Source: JAJPHU01 sp035553375 (lineage in GTDB: Bacteria > Planctomycetota > Planctomycetia > Gemmatales > Gemmataceae). Taken from it: DNA of 64,000 bases. The stretch is taken from assembly GCA_035553375.1 (NCBI GenBank), contig DATNCY010000318.1:1-64000 (forward strand). Direction: 5' to 3'. The position numbers were made by a program, and so were the translations under genes. Below the pieces are notes generated by a model. It was not told where the DNA came from. It saw only the letters and a program-made list of their open reading frames with translations, and searched no databases. How positions within the stretch are numbered: position 1 is the stretch's first letter; each line of letters opens with the position of its first letter. Below are positions 42,690-51,060 of the stretch, one piece after another.

Positions 42690-42758
42690 GGCGAGCCTCC
42701 CGCGTGAGCGGGGGGAGTTTTCACGGCATTCTCCCCCCGCTCACGCGGGAGGCTCGCC
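42690..42758. repeat. Perfect palindrome GGCGAGCCTCCCGCGTGAGC
   Basis: Two 28-base arms (42690-42717 and 42731-42758) ending in GGGGGGAG/CTCCCCCC pair perfectly around a 13-base loop. It belongs to a different family from the others in the window. Confidence 0.92.
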
Positions 42759-42891
42759 ATTTGTTAGCGCCTCCGAGGAAATGCTCTGGCACTGGCACGG
42801 TCTCGCCGCTATAGTCCGCCGCGCTTTGGGAGTTGGCCGCAAGCACGTTCTCGTTTCGTCGTGCAAACCGTGTCTTGATCAGTCCGTGGTT

Positions 42892-42927
42892 CCGGCAAGG
42901 GTTCCCTTGTTGGCGTCGTGGGCTAGT
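42892..42927. repeat. Degenerate family-A copy
   Basis: CCGGCAAGGGTTCCCTTGTTGG followed by CGTCGTGGGCTAGT matches the inner and right part of family A with several substitutions and no left outer arm. A decaying copy 29 bases upstream of the next gene's start. Confidence 0.7.
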
Positions 42928-42955
42928 AACCCCTTTCCAGGAACAGAGGGAGATT

Positions 42956-43882
42956 ATGCGCAAACTGTTGTGGTGCTGTTCGGCCGCCGGCGTACTCGCG
43001 GCCGGGGGGCTGTTCTCAACGGCCTACCTCGCTTGCAGTTATCCCGACTCGACCTTGGGCCGAGGGCTTAGCGCGGTATCCAGCACATCGATCACCATGC
43101 AGCCGATCACCGGCCTGGCCAGGCTGGTGGCCAAGCTGGCCCATCAAACCGTCAACCCGCAGGAAACCGCGTGTGCGTCCGGCTCCGCCGAGGAGTGCGT
43201 GCCCGACGATCCACAGCCCGTCGCCAGCGAACCGGTCAAAACGGCCGTCATCGAGATACCCGTGGCGGAAGCGGAGAAGGAACCGGCGCCGATCGTCATC
43301 AACGAGGACGATCCAATGCCGCGCATCAACGAGGTGGAAGCGCTGCCTTCGACCATCGAGCTTGCCGGCGCCCAGGAAGTGCAACCCGTCTGCCCGGTGT
43401 TCATGCCTTATTGCAGCGACGATGCCGAGCCGGTGACGAAGCCGAAGATGCCCTCCACCGAGGACGAAGAGAAGCAGGCGGACAACAGTGAGGAATCCGA
43501 CGATAGCGCGAGCAAGGCGTGGATGAAACTGTTCGAGGACGCGGATCAGAAGAGCAAGTCTGCTCCGGCCGAGGAACTGCCGGCTCCCACGGAGGAAGCG
43601 CAGACTGAGCCGAAATGTCAGGAAGACAGCCATTTGCACGAACACTACTCCGGCTGTCCGCACATGACCTGCCCGTACACGGGCAAGAGCTATCCGTCCT
43701 ACGACCCGTCGATGAAGTCGGGCCAGGAAGAGGTCAGCGAGGAACCGCCGATGCCGCCCACGCACCACCACAAAAAGACGCACAAGAGCAAGGAGAAAAG
43801 CCCAGGTGCCAAGGGCGTCGATACGATGGAGTATCGTCCCAGCGATGGCGGACTCAACGAGTATGGTAACGGTCCTCTGTGA
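42956..43882 (+). CDS. Exported acidic protein of unknown function
   Basis: 308 residues with an N-terminal signal or anchor (CCSAAGVLAAGGLFSTAYLA). The rest is acidic and low in complexity (Glu, Pro, Ser), with several cysteines including CPVFMPYCSDDAEP and HEHYSGCPHMTCPYTGKSYP, which could bind metal or form disulfides, and a His/Lys-rich stretch (HHHKKTHKSKEK). Nothing resembles a known fold. ATG 42956 is set by GAGGGAG. Likely a disordered cell-envelope protein; lineage-specific. Confidence 0.7.
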   Translation: MRKLLWCCSAAGVLAAGGLFSTAYLACSYPDSTLGRGLSAVSSTSITMQPITGLARLVAKLAHQTVNPQETACASGSAEECVPDDPQPVASEPVKTAVIEIPVAEAEKEPAPIVINEDDPMPRINEVEALPSTIELAGAQEVQPVCPVFMPYCSDDAEPVTKPKMPSTEDEEKQADNSEESDDSASKAWMKLFEDADQKSKSAPAEELPAPTEEAQTEPKCQEDSHLHEHYSGCPHMTCPYTGKSYPSYDPSMKSGQEEVSEEPPMPPTHHHKKTHKSKEKSPGAKGVDTMEYRPSDGGLNEYGNGPL

Positions 43883-43890
43883 TTGGTCTC

Positions 43891-43941
43891 ACAGCGGAGC
43901 GCCGGTTTACGTTTCGCGAAACATAAACCCGCGCTCCGCTG
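43891..43941. repeat. Palindrome CAGCGGAGCGCxGGTTTA
   Basis: CAGCGGAGCGCCGGTTTACGTTTCGC pairs with GCGAAACATAAACCCGCGCTCCGCTG. It starts eight bases after the acidic-protein stop, between convergent genes, and shares the TTTACGTTTCGC core with 18394 and 24350. Confidence 0.88.
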
Positions 43942-43963
43942 CGCGTCGCAGCTACACAATGCT

Positions 43964-46804
43964 TCAGCGCTTCTTCGCCTCCTCTTTCCGCGAGACAATT
44001 TCTTTCACTTCACACACCAGCTCTTTCGCCGGCAACACCAGCGCTCGCGTGGCTCCGCCATGCGGCAGAACGACGACCTCGGCGGCCTGCGTCAGGGACG
44101 AAGCAACGTGCGGCGCTGTGCGCAATGTCGAGGCGGCTCCCAGGCCGGCGACGACCACCATCGAATAACGCTTGTTGAAGGGATTTTCGGCGGCGGCGAG
44201 AACGGCGCTGTCGGGATGGGCGTACACCTCCTCCCGCACGGCGAACGAGCCAGTACCAAAAGAGATCGGTAAAGTCTTCTGGCATCGTTTCATCAACGCA
44301 TTCGTATCCGGCCGGCCGATGACGAGCAGGTGATGCGATTTCAGCTCCTCGTCGCTGACCTTGGTGTCTGCGCGGATGCCGACGGTGATATTCCAACCGC
44401 GTTCGAGGATCGCCTCTTGTAACGCTTCGGCCGCTTCATGATTCGTCGCGCGTTCGCCGGTTGTACCGTAGACGATCAGCGTTTGTTCCAACTCCGCCTG
44501 GTAGGTCAGAACAGAGAACGGCCCCCCGTTGCTTTTGGCCGTCTGTCCATACTTGTCGAGTACGACGCGCAACGGCGCTTCGCTGGTCTCCACCACAAGG
44601 CGAGCCATCGTGCCATCAATGCGCACGGTGCGCGTGACCTCGCCTTTGTTCGTTTCCACGGTGACATCGACGGCGGTTTGCGGCCCGGCCTTGTCCCGGC
44701 GAACTTCGATGCTAACTTCGTGCCCCTTCGGGGTGGACGTGGTGCCGGTCACGGCGACCTCAAAGCGCGGTAGTCCCGTACGGTTCAGCCAGGCATCGAA
44801 AAGGTCCGCACGCTGATTGCCGATCCATTTCTCGACGTGTGCCTGAAACTGCGCGGCGCGGACGGCTTTGCCGGCGTGTTCACGACCGAACGCCTCCATC
44901 ATGGCGTCGAACGCCTCGCTTCCCATCTGTCCGCGCAAACTGTGCAGAAGCCAGACGCCCTTGCCCGCCGCTACTCGATACCAGTCGTTGTTCCGCAGGT
45001 CCGCATGCGTCAAGGCCAAAGGCAGTTCCGTGCGCGCCCGCGAACCCAATTCGTAGTTGGCGCGATAGGCGAACAGTGTCAGGGCAAGTTGCTCGCGATC
45101 CTCTTTCGTCAGTCCTGCGAGCAGTGCAGGCACTGCGCTCTTGTCTCGTGTCAGGGCAAGTTGCTCGTGATCGCCTTTCGTCAGTTTGCCGTCGTCGGCG
45201 CGTTTGCGGAGGGCGTTGTTCAGCGCGGCGATTTTCTCGTAATTGGCGAAGCCGGTCGCCAACCAGATGTCGGCGTCCTTATGAGGCAGCAGCGTCCCAT
45301 GCCAGGCCGCGACCGTGGGCGGAAGCACATGTGACTTCGCGCTAAGCCGTGAACGGCCGCCGCGCATCGGATCGGGCAGATCGACGATGAGACTGTTTCC
45401 ATGACCGCCCTTGGGTGGTTTGGCGTGCAGGATCGCCCACGGGTTGCTGACCAGCGGCCGCGCGTCGGCGTAGCGCTGACGTTCCTCGAACGTCGGCTCC
45501 CACGTCCGACCCAACGGCGGCCCAAACAGCGCCCACGTCTTCAGATCGCGCGCCAACTCCGTCGTCGTGAATTTCGCATCGACGGAGTGATAGGCGGCCA
45601 GCGGCGGCGTCGTGAAGGCCAGCTTGCCGAACGCGGCATCCATCGTGCCCTTGTGCTGGTCGTACAGAGCCAGCCATTTTTTGTCGCGCTCGGAGGGCCG
45701 AAACACCGCGACGGCCGGACGCCCCTCGACGCTGGCGATCGTCTCCAAACGGACTTGCAGATCCTTCGTGTTGTTGCAGCCCCAGTAAAAACCTTCGGTG
45801 TCGCCGTACCATTCGTTTTTGCTGCTGCGGTACAGTTTGTTTTTGTGCGTGCCCAACTCGAACATGGCGATTTCGTTGGTCTTGATGTCGGCCAGCAACC
45901 ATTCGTTGGTGTACAGGCCGTTGTTGCCCTCCTGCAAAATCTCGACCGCCTTGTCGATGCTGTCGGCGTATTGCAGCGCCTGGCGGATGCGCGAGGCCAC
46001 GGTCATGCCCTTGATGTCGAAGCACGTCTGCGCCAGCGTCGTCTCGCACACGAGCAAACCGGCGTCGTTGAAGTAATAATCGAGTCCGCTCTGCATGCCG
46101 CCGGGATACGTCTGCATGAAGACGCGATGACCGCGCGCCGGTTTCACGTCGAGCCAGACGTTGTAAAATCCGGCCGGATACTGACTCGTCATGGTGATGT
46201 GGCCGAAGACGATCTTGCCGTCGCGGGTGGCTTTGCCGTTGGCCGCGAAGGCGCTACAGTGCATCGGCTGCGGCTTGGCTTTCGCTTGCGGCCCGTCGAG
46301 CGGAAAGCGCGCGCCTTCCAATCCGGTCGGCGTCGCGGCCAGGGCGAAAGGGAGCGTTTCGATCTCGGACCACGAATTAAGGGCGACAATGTCCAGCAGA
46401 TCGAGAGGCCGGCCATCGAAGCGTGCGCCGGCGGCGCTGGCGCCGGCGGCGATGCCCTTCATTTCTTCGAGATATTCCTTGTGATAGCGGCGCAGAAACA
46501 ACGCATCGACGAGAGTGCGCGTCGCTTTCCAGGCGTCGGCGGGCGCTTTGGGACTTCGCACATTGGCGAAACAGCGGACGTGAGCGGCGATCTCTTCGGC
46601 CAACAGCCGGCCATGCTGACAACCGCGCGCATACGGCTCACCTTCGATATGCAACACGATCCAACCGGCCTGGGGATAGCGATAGGCAGGGCCGTAGCGC
46701 TGCACCGAGCGCGGGTCCGGCTCGAAGTCGCCGGCCGACGCCGGCGTCGGCGCGAAACCGAGAAGCGTGAGAACAAGCGAAAGAGCAAACAGGCATCGCA
46801 TCAT
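43964..46804 (-). CDS. Exported C45-like Ntn hydrolase with large C-terminal extension
   Basis: 946 residues with a signal peptide (LFALSLVLTLLGFAPTPASA). Residues 40-380 resemble C45 acyltransferase/phospholipase-B-like Ntn hydrolases: GEPYARGCQHGRLLAEEI, LDIVALNSWSE, MHCSAFAANGKATRDGKIVF (likely nucleophile Cys183), and GLLVCETTLAQTCFD. A helical central part (about 600-720, YRVAAGKGVWLLHSLRGQMG) resembles the C-terminal part of M1 aminopeptidases, and the final 150 residues contain a Rossmann-like segment. If the Cys is exposed by autoprocessing, it would be internal here. ATG 46804 follows GAGG. It probably cleaves an amide bond of unknown substrate in the periplasm. Confidence 0.75.
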   Translation of the reverse strand: MMRCLFALSLVLTLLGFAPTPASAGDFEPDPRSVQRYGPAYRYPQAGWIVLHIEGEPYARGCQHGRLLAEEIAAHVRCFANVRSPKAPADAWKATRTLVDALFLRRYHKEYLEEMKGIAAGASAAGARFDGRPLDLLDIVALNSWSEIETLPFALAATPTGLEGARFPLDGPQAKAKPQPMHCSAFAANGKATRDGKIVFGHITMTSQYPAGFYNVWLDVKPARGHRVFMQTYPGGMQSGLDYYFNDAGLLVCETTLAQTCFDIKGMTVASRIRQALQYADSIDKAVEILQEGNNGLYTNEWLLADIKTNEIAMFELGTHKNKLYRSSKNEWYGDTEGFYWGCNNTKDLQVRLETIASVEGRPAVAVFRPSERDKKWLALYDQHKGTMDAAFGKLAFTTPPLAAYHSVDAKFTTTELARDLKTWALFGPPLGRTWEPTFEERQRYADARPLVSNPWAILHAKPPKGGHGNSLIVDLPDPMRGGRSRLSAKSHVLPPTVAAWHGTLLPHKDADIWLATGFANYEKIAALNNALRKRADDGKLTKGDHEQLALTRDKSAVPALLAGLTKEDREQLALTLFAYRANYELGSRARTELPLALTHADLRNNDWYRVAAGKGVWLLHSLRGQMGSEAFDAMMEAFGREHAGKAVRAAQFQAHVEKWIGNQRADLFDAWLNRTGLPRFEVAVTGTTSTPKGHEVSIEVRRDKAGPQTAVDVTVETNKGEVTRTVRIDGTMARLVVETSEAPLRVVLDKYGQTAKSNGGPFSVLTYQAELEQTLIVYGTTGERATNHEAAEALQEAILERGWNITVGIRADTKVSDEELKSHHLLVIGRPDTNALMKRCQKTLPISFGTGSFAVREEVYAHPDSAVLAAAENPFNKRYSMVVVAGLGAASTLRTAPHVASSLTQAAEVVVLPHGGATRALVLPAKELVCEVKEIVSRKEEAKKR

Positions 46805-47103
46805 ATGATCCTCATACATGGGCGGCCAGCTTGGCGAGACGATCCCGCGGAAAGAGTCGGTTTCATTATGCGAGCAGACCGAGAAACAGGCAAATCAAAA
46901 GCGTCCTCACTCGCCTGACTGCCGCCGTTTCTCCGTCTTCGCCATCCTCCGCCTCATGGGGGGAATGCTCTGGCATTTTTGCGCAGGCTGTTGCAAGATA
47001 CTCCCCGTACTCGACGGCAACTCTGCCGAGCGACGTTTCCTCTCTGACCGCGGCGGCTCTCACGAACTCAGCCCACCGCCTTTGACCCCGAGGATTCCGA
47101 ACG

Positions 47104-49179
47104 ATGCCCTTGCTCGCACGGATGCTCATTCGTTTGGCCGGTTTCGCCCTGGTGCTTGGCGTGTTCGCCACGGATGCGGAACCCGCACTACGAGCCGCGC
47201 CGCTCGCGGCCGAGCGAACCGTCTACCTCGCCCGCGATTTGCCGGACGAGAACCTCATTGTCCTGGGCGCCACCCTCGCTGCCTGGCGTGAAGAGAGCGT
47301 CTTGCTGCTCGATTCATCCAAGGTATCGCCGTATGTGAAGCTATTTCTGGCGGCTTACAAGCCGTCCCAAGTCGTCCCGGTCGGGGCGGACGCGGCGAGC
47401 GTCGGCGAACTGGAGCGTCGCCTCGATATGAAGGCCACCACGCCCGTGACGTGGACGCACGGCCCGCCCTTGGCGCTATGGCGATCCTTGTTCCGCCGCG
47501 CTGACGATGTGGTCGTTTGTCCGGCCCATCCGCGCGGCACCTTGCTTCAAGCCGCTTGTCTTGCCGGGGCGTTGCGTGCGCCGCTGTACGTGGTGCATGG
47601 CCGCGCCAGCGAGGGCGATAAACTCGCTCAACGACTCGCCGCCTGGCACACACGCCGCGTTTATCTCGTCGGCAAGGCCGACAAGCTGGCCGGTCAACTC
47701 CACAGTATCGAACATCTTCATCTGAATAGTGAAAGCGCCGTGGCCACCGCGTATCAGAAATTACTGGCGCGACAAGGACGCATCGAAACCGTGATCCTGA
47801 GCAACCCGGCCGACATCGGCGAGGATCTCGGCGGCACTTCGGCGCTGGCCCCGTGGATCGCGGTGAACCGGCGCGCCGCCTTGCTGCTTACGAATCCTGC
47901 GGGAACGAATGTCGCCGAGGTCATGGATCGCGCTCAGCGGCGCGAAGCGCTGCGGCATATCAACGCCCTGTTGCTCGTGGCCAACCTGAAAGCAATCCCC
48001 ATGTGGCAGCGGCCCAATCCGATCCCCGGCGACAAGGATCCGCATATCGAGATGGAGCCGTTGACGCCCACGGGCAATCGACCGTTTTCGTACGCCACCG
48101 GCCGGCTGTTCCATCAAGAGCGCGCCGTCGTGCCGTTGCTGTTGGCTCGTCAGCGTCTGATGCTTGAAGGAAACGGCTCGCGCAAGGCACTGGTGGCGAG
48201 CAACGCCGGCGGCGGTTTGAGTCTGCTCGAAACCTTCTCGCGCAACACCATTCAGGAATTGCGCAATGCCGGCTATGAGACAACCACGCTCATCGGCAAC
48301 AAGGTCAGCCGCGACGAGCTGCGCAAACAAATGCCTCTGCACGATCTATTTTTGTGGGAGGGACATTCGGGCACGCTCATGAATGACTATGAGTTCCCGA
48401 CGTGGAATGATCCGTTGCCGCCGACGTTTGCTTTCCTGCAAAGCTGCCTGGCCCTTTCGGAACCGCGCGTCCATTCGCTGCTCAGCCGCGGAGCCGTCGG
48501 CGTCGTCGGCTCCTCGACGCGCACCTACTCCGGTTCGGGTGGGGCGTGTTCGCTCGCCTTCTTCAATGCACTTGTGTACGAACAACAATCGGTCGGCGAG
48601 GCGCTACGGCATTCAAAGAATTTCCTCCTCGCTTACTCTTTGTTGAAGGAGAAGCGTCTGGGCAAGAGCGCGACGCGCACCGGGGCCAACATCCGTTCGG
48701 CCTGGGCATTCACTCTCTGGGGCGATCCGACTCTGAAGCTGCCTGGGCCGCGGCGCTCGGCGAATCAGCCGCCGCGCCTGCCCTTCATCCGCCATGAAGT
48801 TCATGGCAACACGATCGCCGTGTCCGTGCCGGAAAAACGGGAAACGCTGGTGCGAACGGATAAATATCAGATCGCCTTGCCGCCCAACGGCCGCTTCGCC
48901 GGTCTGGTGCGCAAACAAAAAATCGACGAACGCCGCCCCTTGGTTCCGCTTGTGTTCGCGGAGATCCACCTACCGCGAGCGCGTCCGGGTCAGACACCGC
49001 ATCTGAGCAGCCGGCTGCCGTCCAAGCGTTGGGTGTTCTGCTGGGACGAACGGCGTCGCTGCGGTTATCTGCTCGTTACGCCCCGCCCGCAGGATGTGGG
49101 TGAGCTGCGTTTCCATGTTCGCTGGGAGACGATCGAAGCGAGGAACACCACTCCGTCAAGCATCAGCGGCGAAGAGTAG
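47104..49179 (+). CDS. Predicted gingipain-like (C25, caspase-fold) cysteine protease, exported
   Basis: 691 residues. N-terminal hydrophobic segment (LIRLAGFALVLGVFA) suggests export. Residues 40-330 show repeated V/L-Y-L-V-G patterns (VVPVGADAASVGEL, VYLVGKADKLAG) resembling surface-binding repeats. The core has LFLWEGHSGTLMND (H421), LQSCLALSEP (C448) and SLLSRGAVGVVGSSTRTY, the His-Gly and Cys arrangement of clan CD peptidases such as gingipains and caspases; WAFTLWGDPTLKLP near 590 is a C25-like ending. The last 120 residues are beta-rich. ATG 47104 is used. Divergent from the C45-like gene and 90 bases before the transglutaminase-like gene. Activity is inferred. Confidence 0.65.
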   Translation: MPLLARMLIRLAGFALVLGVFATDAEPALRAAPLAAERTVYLARDLPDENLIVLGATLAAWREESVLLLDSSKVSPYVKLFLAAYKPSQVVPVGADAASVGELERRLDMKATTPVTWTHGPPLALWRSLFRRADDVVVCPAHPRGTLLQAACLAGALRAPLYVVHGRASEGDKLAQRLAAWHTRRVYLVGKADKLAGQLHSIEHLHLNSESAVATAYQKLLARQGRIETVILSNPADIGEDLGGTSALAPWIAVNRRAALLLTNPAGTNVAEVMDRAQRREALRHINALLLVANLKAIPMWQRPNPIPGDKDPHIEMEPLTPTGNRPFSYATGRLFHQERAVVPLLLARQRLMLEGNGSRKALVASNAGGGLSLLETFSRNTIQELRNAGYETTTLIGNKVSRDELRKQMPLHDLFLWEGHSGTLMNDYEFPTWNDPLPPTFAFLQSCLALSEPRVHSLLSRGAVGVVGSSTRTYSGSGGACSLAFFNALVYEQQSVGEALRHSKNFLLAYSLLKEKRLGKSATRTGANIRSAWAFTLWGDPTLKLPGPRRSANQPPRLPFIRHEVHGNTIAVSVPEKRETLVRTDKYQIALPPNGRFAGLVRKQKIDERRPLVPLVFAEIHLPRARPGQTPHLSSRLPSKRWVFCWDERRRCGYLLVTPRPQDVGELRFHVRWETIEARNTTPSSISGEE

Positions 49180-49191
49180 CACAGTTCCCAA

Positions 49192-49245
49192 ACCAGCCCG
49201 CAGCGCCAGCAAGGGAACAATCCCTTGCTGGCGCTGCGGGCTGGT
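49192..49245. repeat. Family-A palindrome
   Basis: ACCAGCCCGCAGCGCCAGCAAGGG and its exact complement around ACAAT, starting 12 bases after the protease-like stop and ending 27 bases before the next start. Confidence 0.95.
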
Positions 49246-49272
49246 AGTTCCCCGGAAAAGAGAGGCAAACAG

Positions 49273-50913
49273 ATGTCAAGGACGACGCTGTGTGCAGTGA
49301 CCGCCGCTGTGTTGGTGCTGCTTTCCGTGGCCGTTATGGTGGTTCGTCAACAAGTGTTGGGCGACGAGTTGCGCCGCCCGCGTGGGCCGGGCGCCTGGAA
49401 GGTGACGCTGGCCGTGCATGGCACCAGTTTGGGCAATGCCCGCGTTGTGACGGCCATGCCGCTCGACCTGGAGCGCCAGCAGGTTTATAACGACGCCTAT
49501 CAAAGCGATCAGCTTTTCAATAAGGCTCCCGAAGCTCGACATCCCGAGCGTCGCTCGGTCATTTGGTCGCAGCGCGGCGGCGCGCCGGATGGTCCCTTCC
49601 GCGCCCGCTGCGAGTTTCATGTCGCCGTCGAGGTTGGCCGGCCCAACGCCCTGATGACGCACACGACGACCGGCCTGTACGCCGCCCCGCGTCCGGGCGA
49701 ATATCTCGCCGAGAACGGCTCGGGCACCGACCACGAGATGATTTCCGCGACCGCTCGCCGACTCCTTGCGGACCTGGAAACGCCACAGAATCAGCATGAT
49801 GTTGCCGAGACGCTCTATCGTTTCGTCGCCCAGGACATCAAAAACGATCCGCTGGACGGTCCCTCCGCCACTGCCGCCGAGTGTCTGCAAAACCAGCGCG
49901 GCGACCGCCTGGCCCAGAGTCGATTGTTGCTGGCGCTGTTGCGCAATCGCGGCATCGCCTCGCGCATTGTCACCGGCGTCGCGCTTAGCAAAGGGTCGGA
50001 GCAACGGCCGCATTATTGGGTGGAATCATGGCTGCCCGCCTACGGGCGTTGGCTGCCGATGTGTCCGTTTTATGGCCACTTCGGCCGGGTACCGGCGACG
50101 TATCTCATCTTCGGTTTCGGCGAAAAGCCGCTGGTGCGCGGCCGGCACGTCAAGGATCTCGACTTCGCCTTCCTCGTCGAACGTCTTCCCGCGCCCGATG
50201 CGAACGCGGCGGATATTTCATCGATGAAGCGCCTGTTCATGAACCTATCCTTGTTCGCGTTGCCGCCGGCCGAGCGCCGACTCGTCGAGATATTGTTGCT
50301 GTTGCCGATCGCGGCGCTCATCATTTGCATCTTCCGCAACATCATCGGTCTGAGCAGTTTCGGCAGCTTCGCGCCGGCGCTGATCGGTCTGGCCTTCCAC
50401 GATTTGCACAGTCTGCCGGGAATTCTCGTGTTCGTGACGATCTTGCTCATCGGCTGGCTAATGCGGCGCGTCCTCGATCACTATCACTTGCTGCAAGTGC
50501 CGCGCATCGCCACGATGTTGACGCTCATCATGATCGTGCTTATCTCGGCGGTGGTAGCCGCCAACGTCTACGGCGCGCCCACGACGCGCTATATCTCGCT
50601 GTTTCCAATGGTTATTCTGTGTGGCATGGTCGAACGCTTCTGGACGTTGGAGACGGAAGACAGCACGAGCGCATCGTTCCGAACGCTGTTTCAGACGATG
50701 CTGATTTCCACGGTTATTGCCTTGGTGCTGAGCCGCGGCACGATCGCGCAGCACATGTTCCGCTTCCCGGAAACGCTGGGTCTCATTATGGCGGCGCAGT
50801 TGCTTATCGGCCGTTACACCGGCTATCGGCTCATGGAACTGTTCCGCTTCCGCGATTTCCTCAAACCGCCTCAGCAACCGGATCACACCTGGGCCATCGA
50901 CAGCGAACTATAA
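49273..50913 (+). CDS. Inactive transglutaminase-like protein with seven transmembrane helices
   Basis: 546 residues. One N-terminal helix (LCAVTAAVLVLLSVAVMVV), a periplasmic beta-rich domain, a transglutaminase-like domain (about 165-290) and then seven hydrophobic helices from LVEILLLLPIAALIICIF to the C-terminus. In the transglutaminase segment the usual GxC is replaced (RGDRLAQSRLLLALLRNRG), while HYWVESWL with the His is retained, so the cysteine nucleophile is missing. This matches the known inactive-transglutaminase/7TM family that is encoded next to an ATP-grasp ligase, as here. ATG 49273 follows AAAGAGAGG. Confidence 0.85.
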   Translation: MSRTTLCAVTAAVLVLLSVAVMVVRQQVLGDELRRPRGPGAWKVTLAVHGTSLGNARVVTAMPLDLERQQVYNDAYQSDQLFNKAPEARHPERRSVIWSQRGGAPDGPFRARCEFHVAVEVGRPNALMTHTTTGLYAAPRPGEYLAENGSGTDHEMISATARRLLADLETPQNQHDVAETLYRFVAQDIKNDPLDGPSATAAECLQNQRGDRLAQSRLLLALLRNRGIASRIVTGVALSKGSEQRPHYWVESWLPAYGRWLPMCPFYGHFGRVPATYLIFGFGEKPLVRGRHVKDLDFAFLVERLPAPDANAADISSMKRLFMNLSLFALPPAERRLVEILLLLPIAALIICIFRNIIGLSSFGSFAPALIGLAFHDLHSLPGILVFVTILLIGWLMRRVLDHYHLLQVPRIATMLTLIMIVLISAVVAANVYGAPTTRYISLFPMVILCGMVERFWTLETEDSTSASFRTLFQTMLISTVIALVLSRGTIAQHMFRFPETLGLIMAAQLLIGRYTGYRLMELFRFRDFLKPPQQPDHTWAIDSEL

Positions 50914-51048
50914 AATTTTTCACCACGGAAAGCACGGAAAACACGGAAAAATACAAAAAACGTAATTACAAGAGATGGTGCTTATTTGTTGATATGAATT
51001 GTTTTTGTATTTTTCCGTGTTTTTCGTGCTTTCCGTGGTGAAAAATTT
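50913..51048. repeat. MITE-like element with CACGGAAAA-type inverted arms
   Basis: Two 48-49 base arms (50913-50961 and 51001-51048) of degenerate CACGGAAA units are near-perfect reverse complements around a 39-base A+T-rich centre. It fills the gap between the 7TM protein and the ATP-grasp gene; the TAA stop (50911-50913) overlaps its first base. Its architecture matches the CACAGAG element at 22765-22875. Confidence 0.88.
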
Positions 51049-51060
51049 GGAGGTCTGAGC

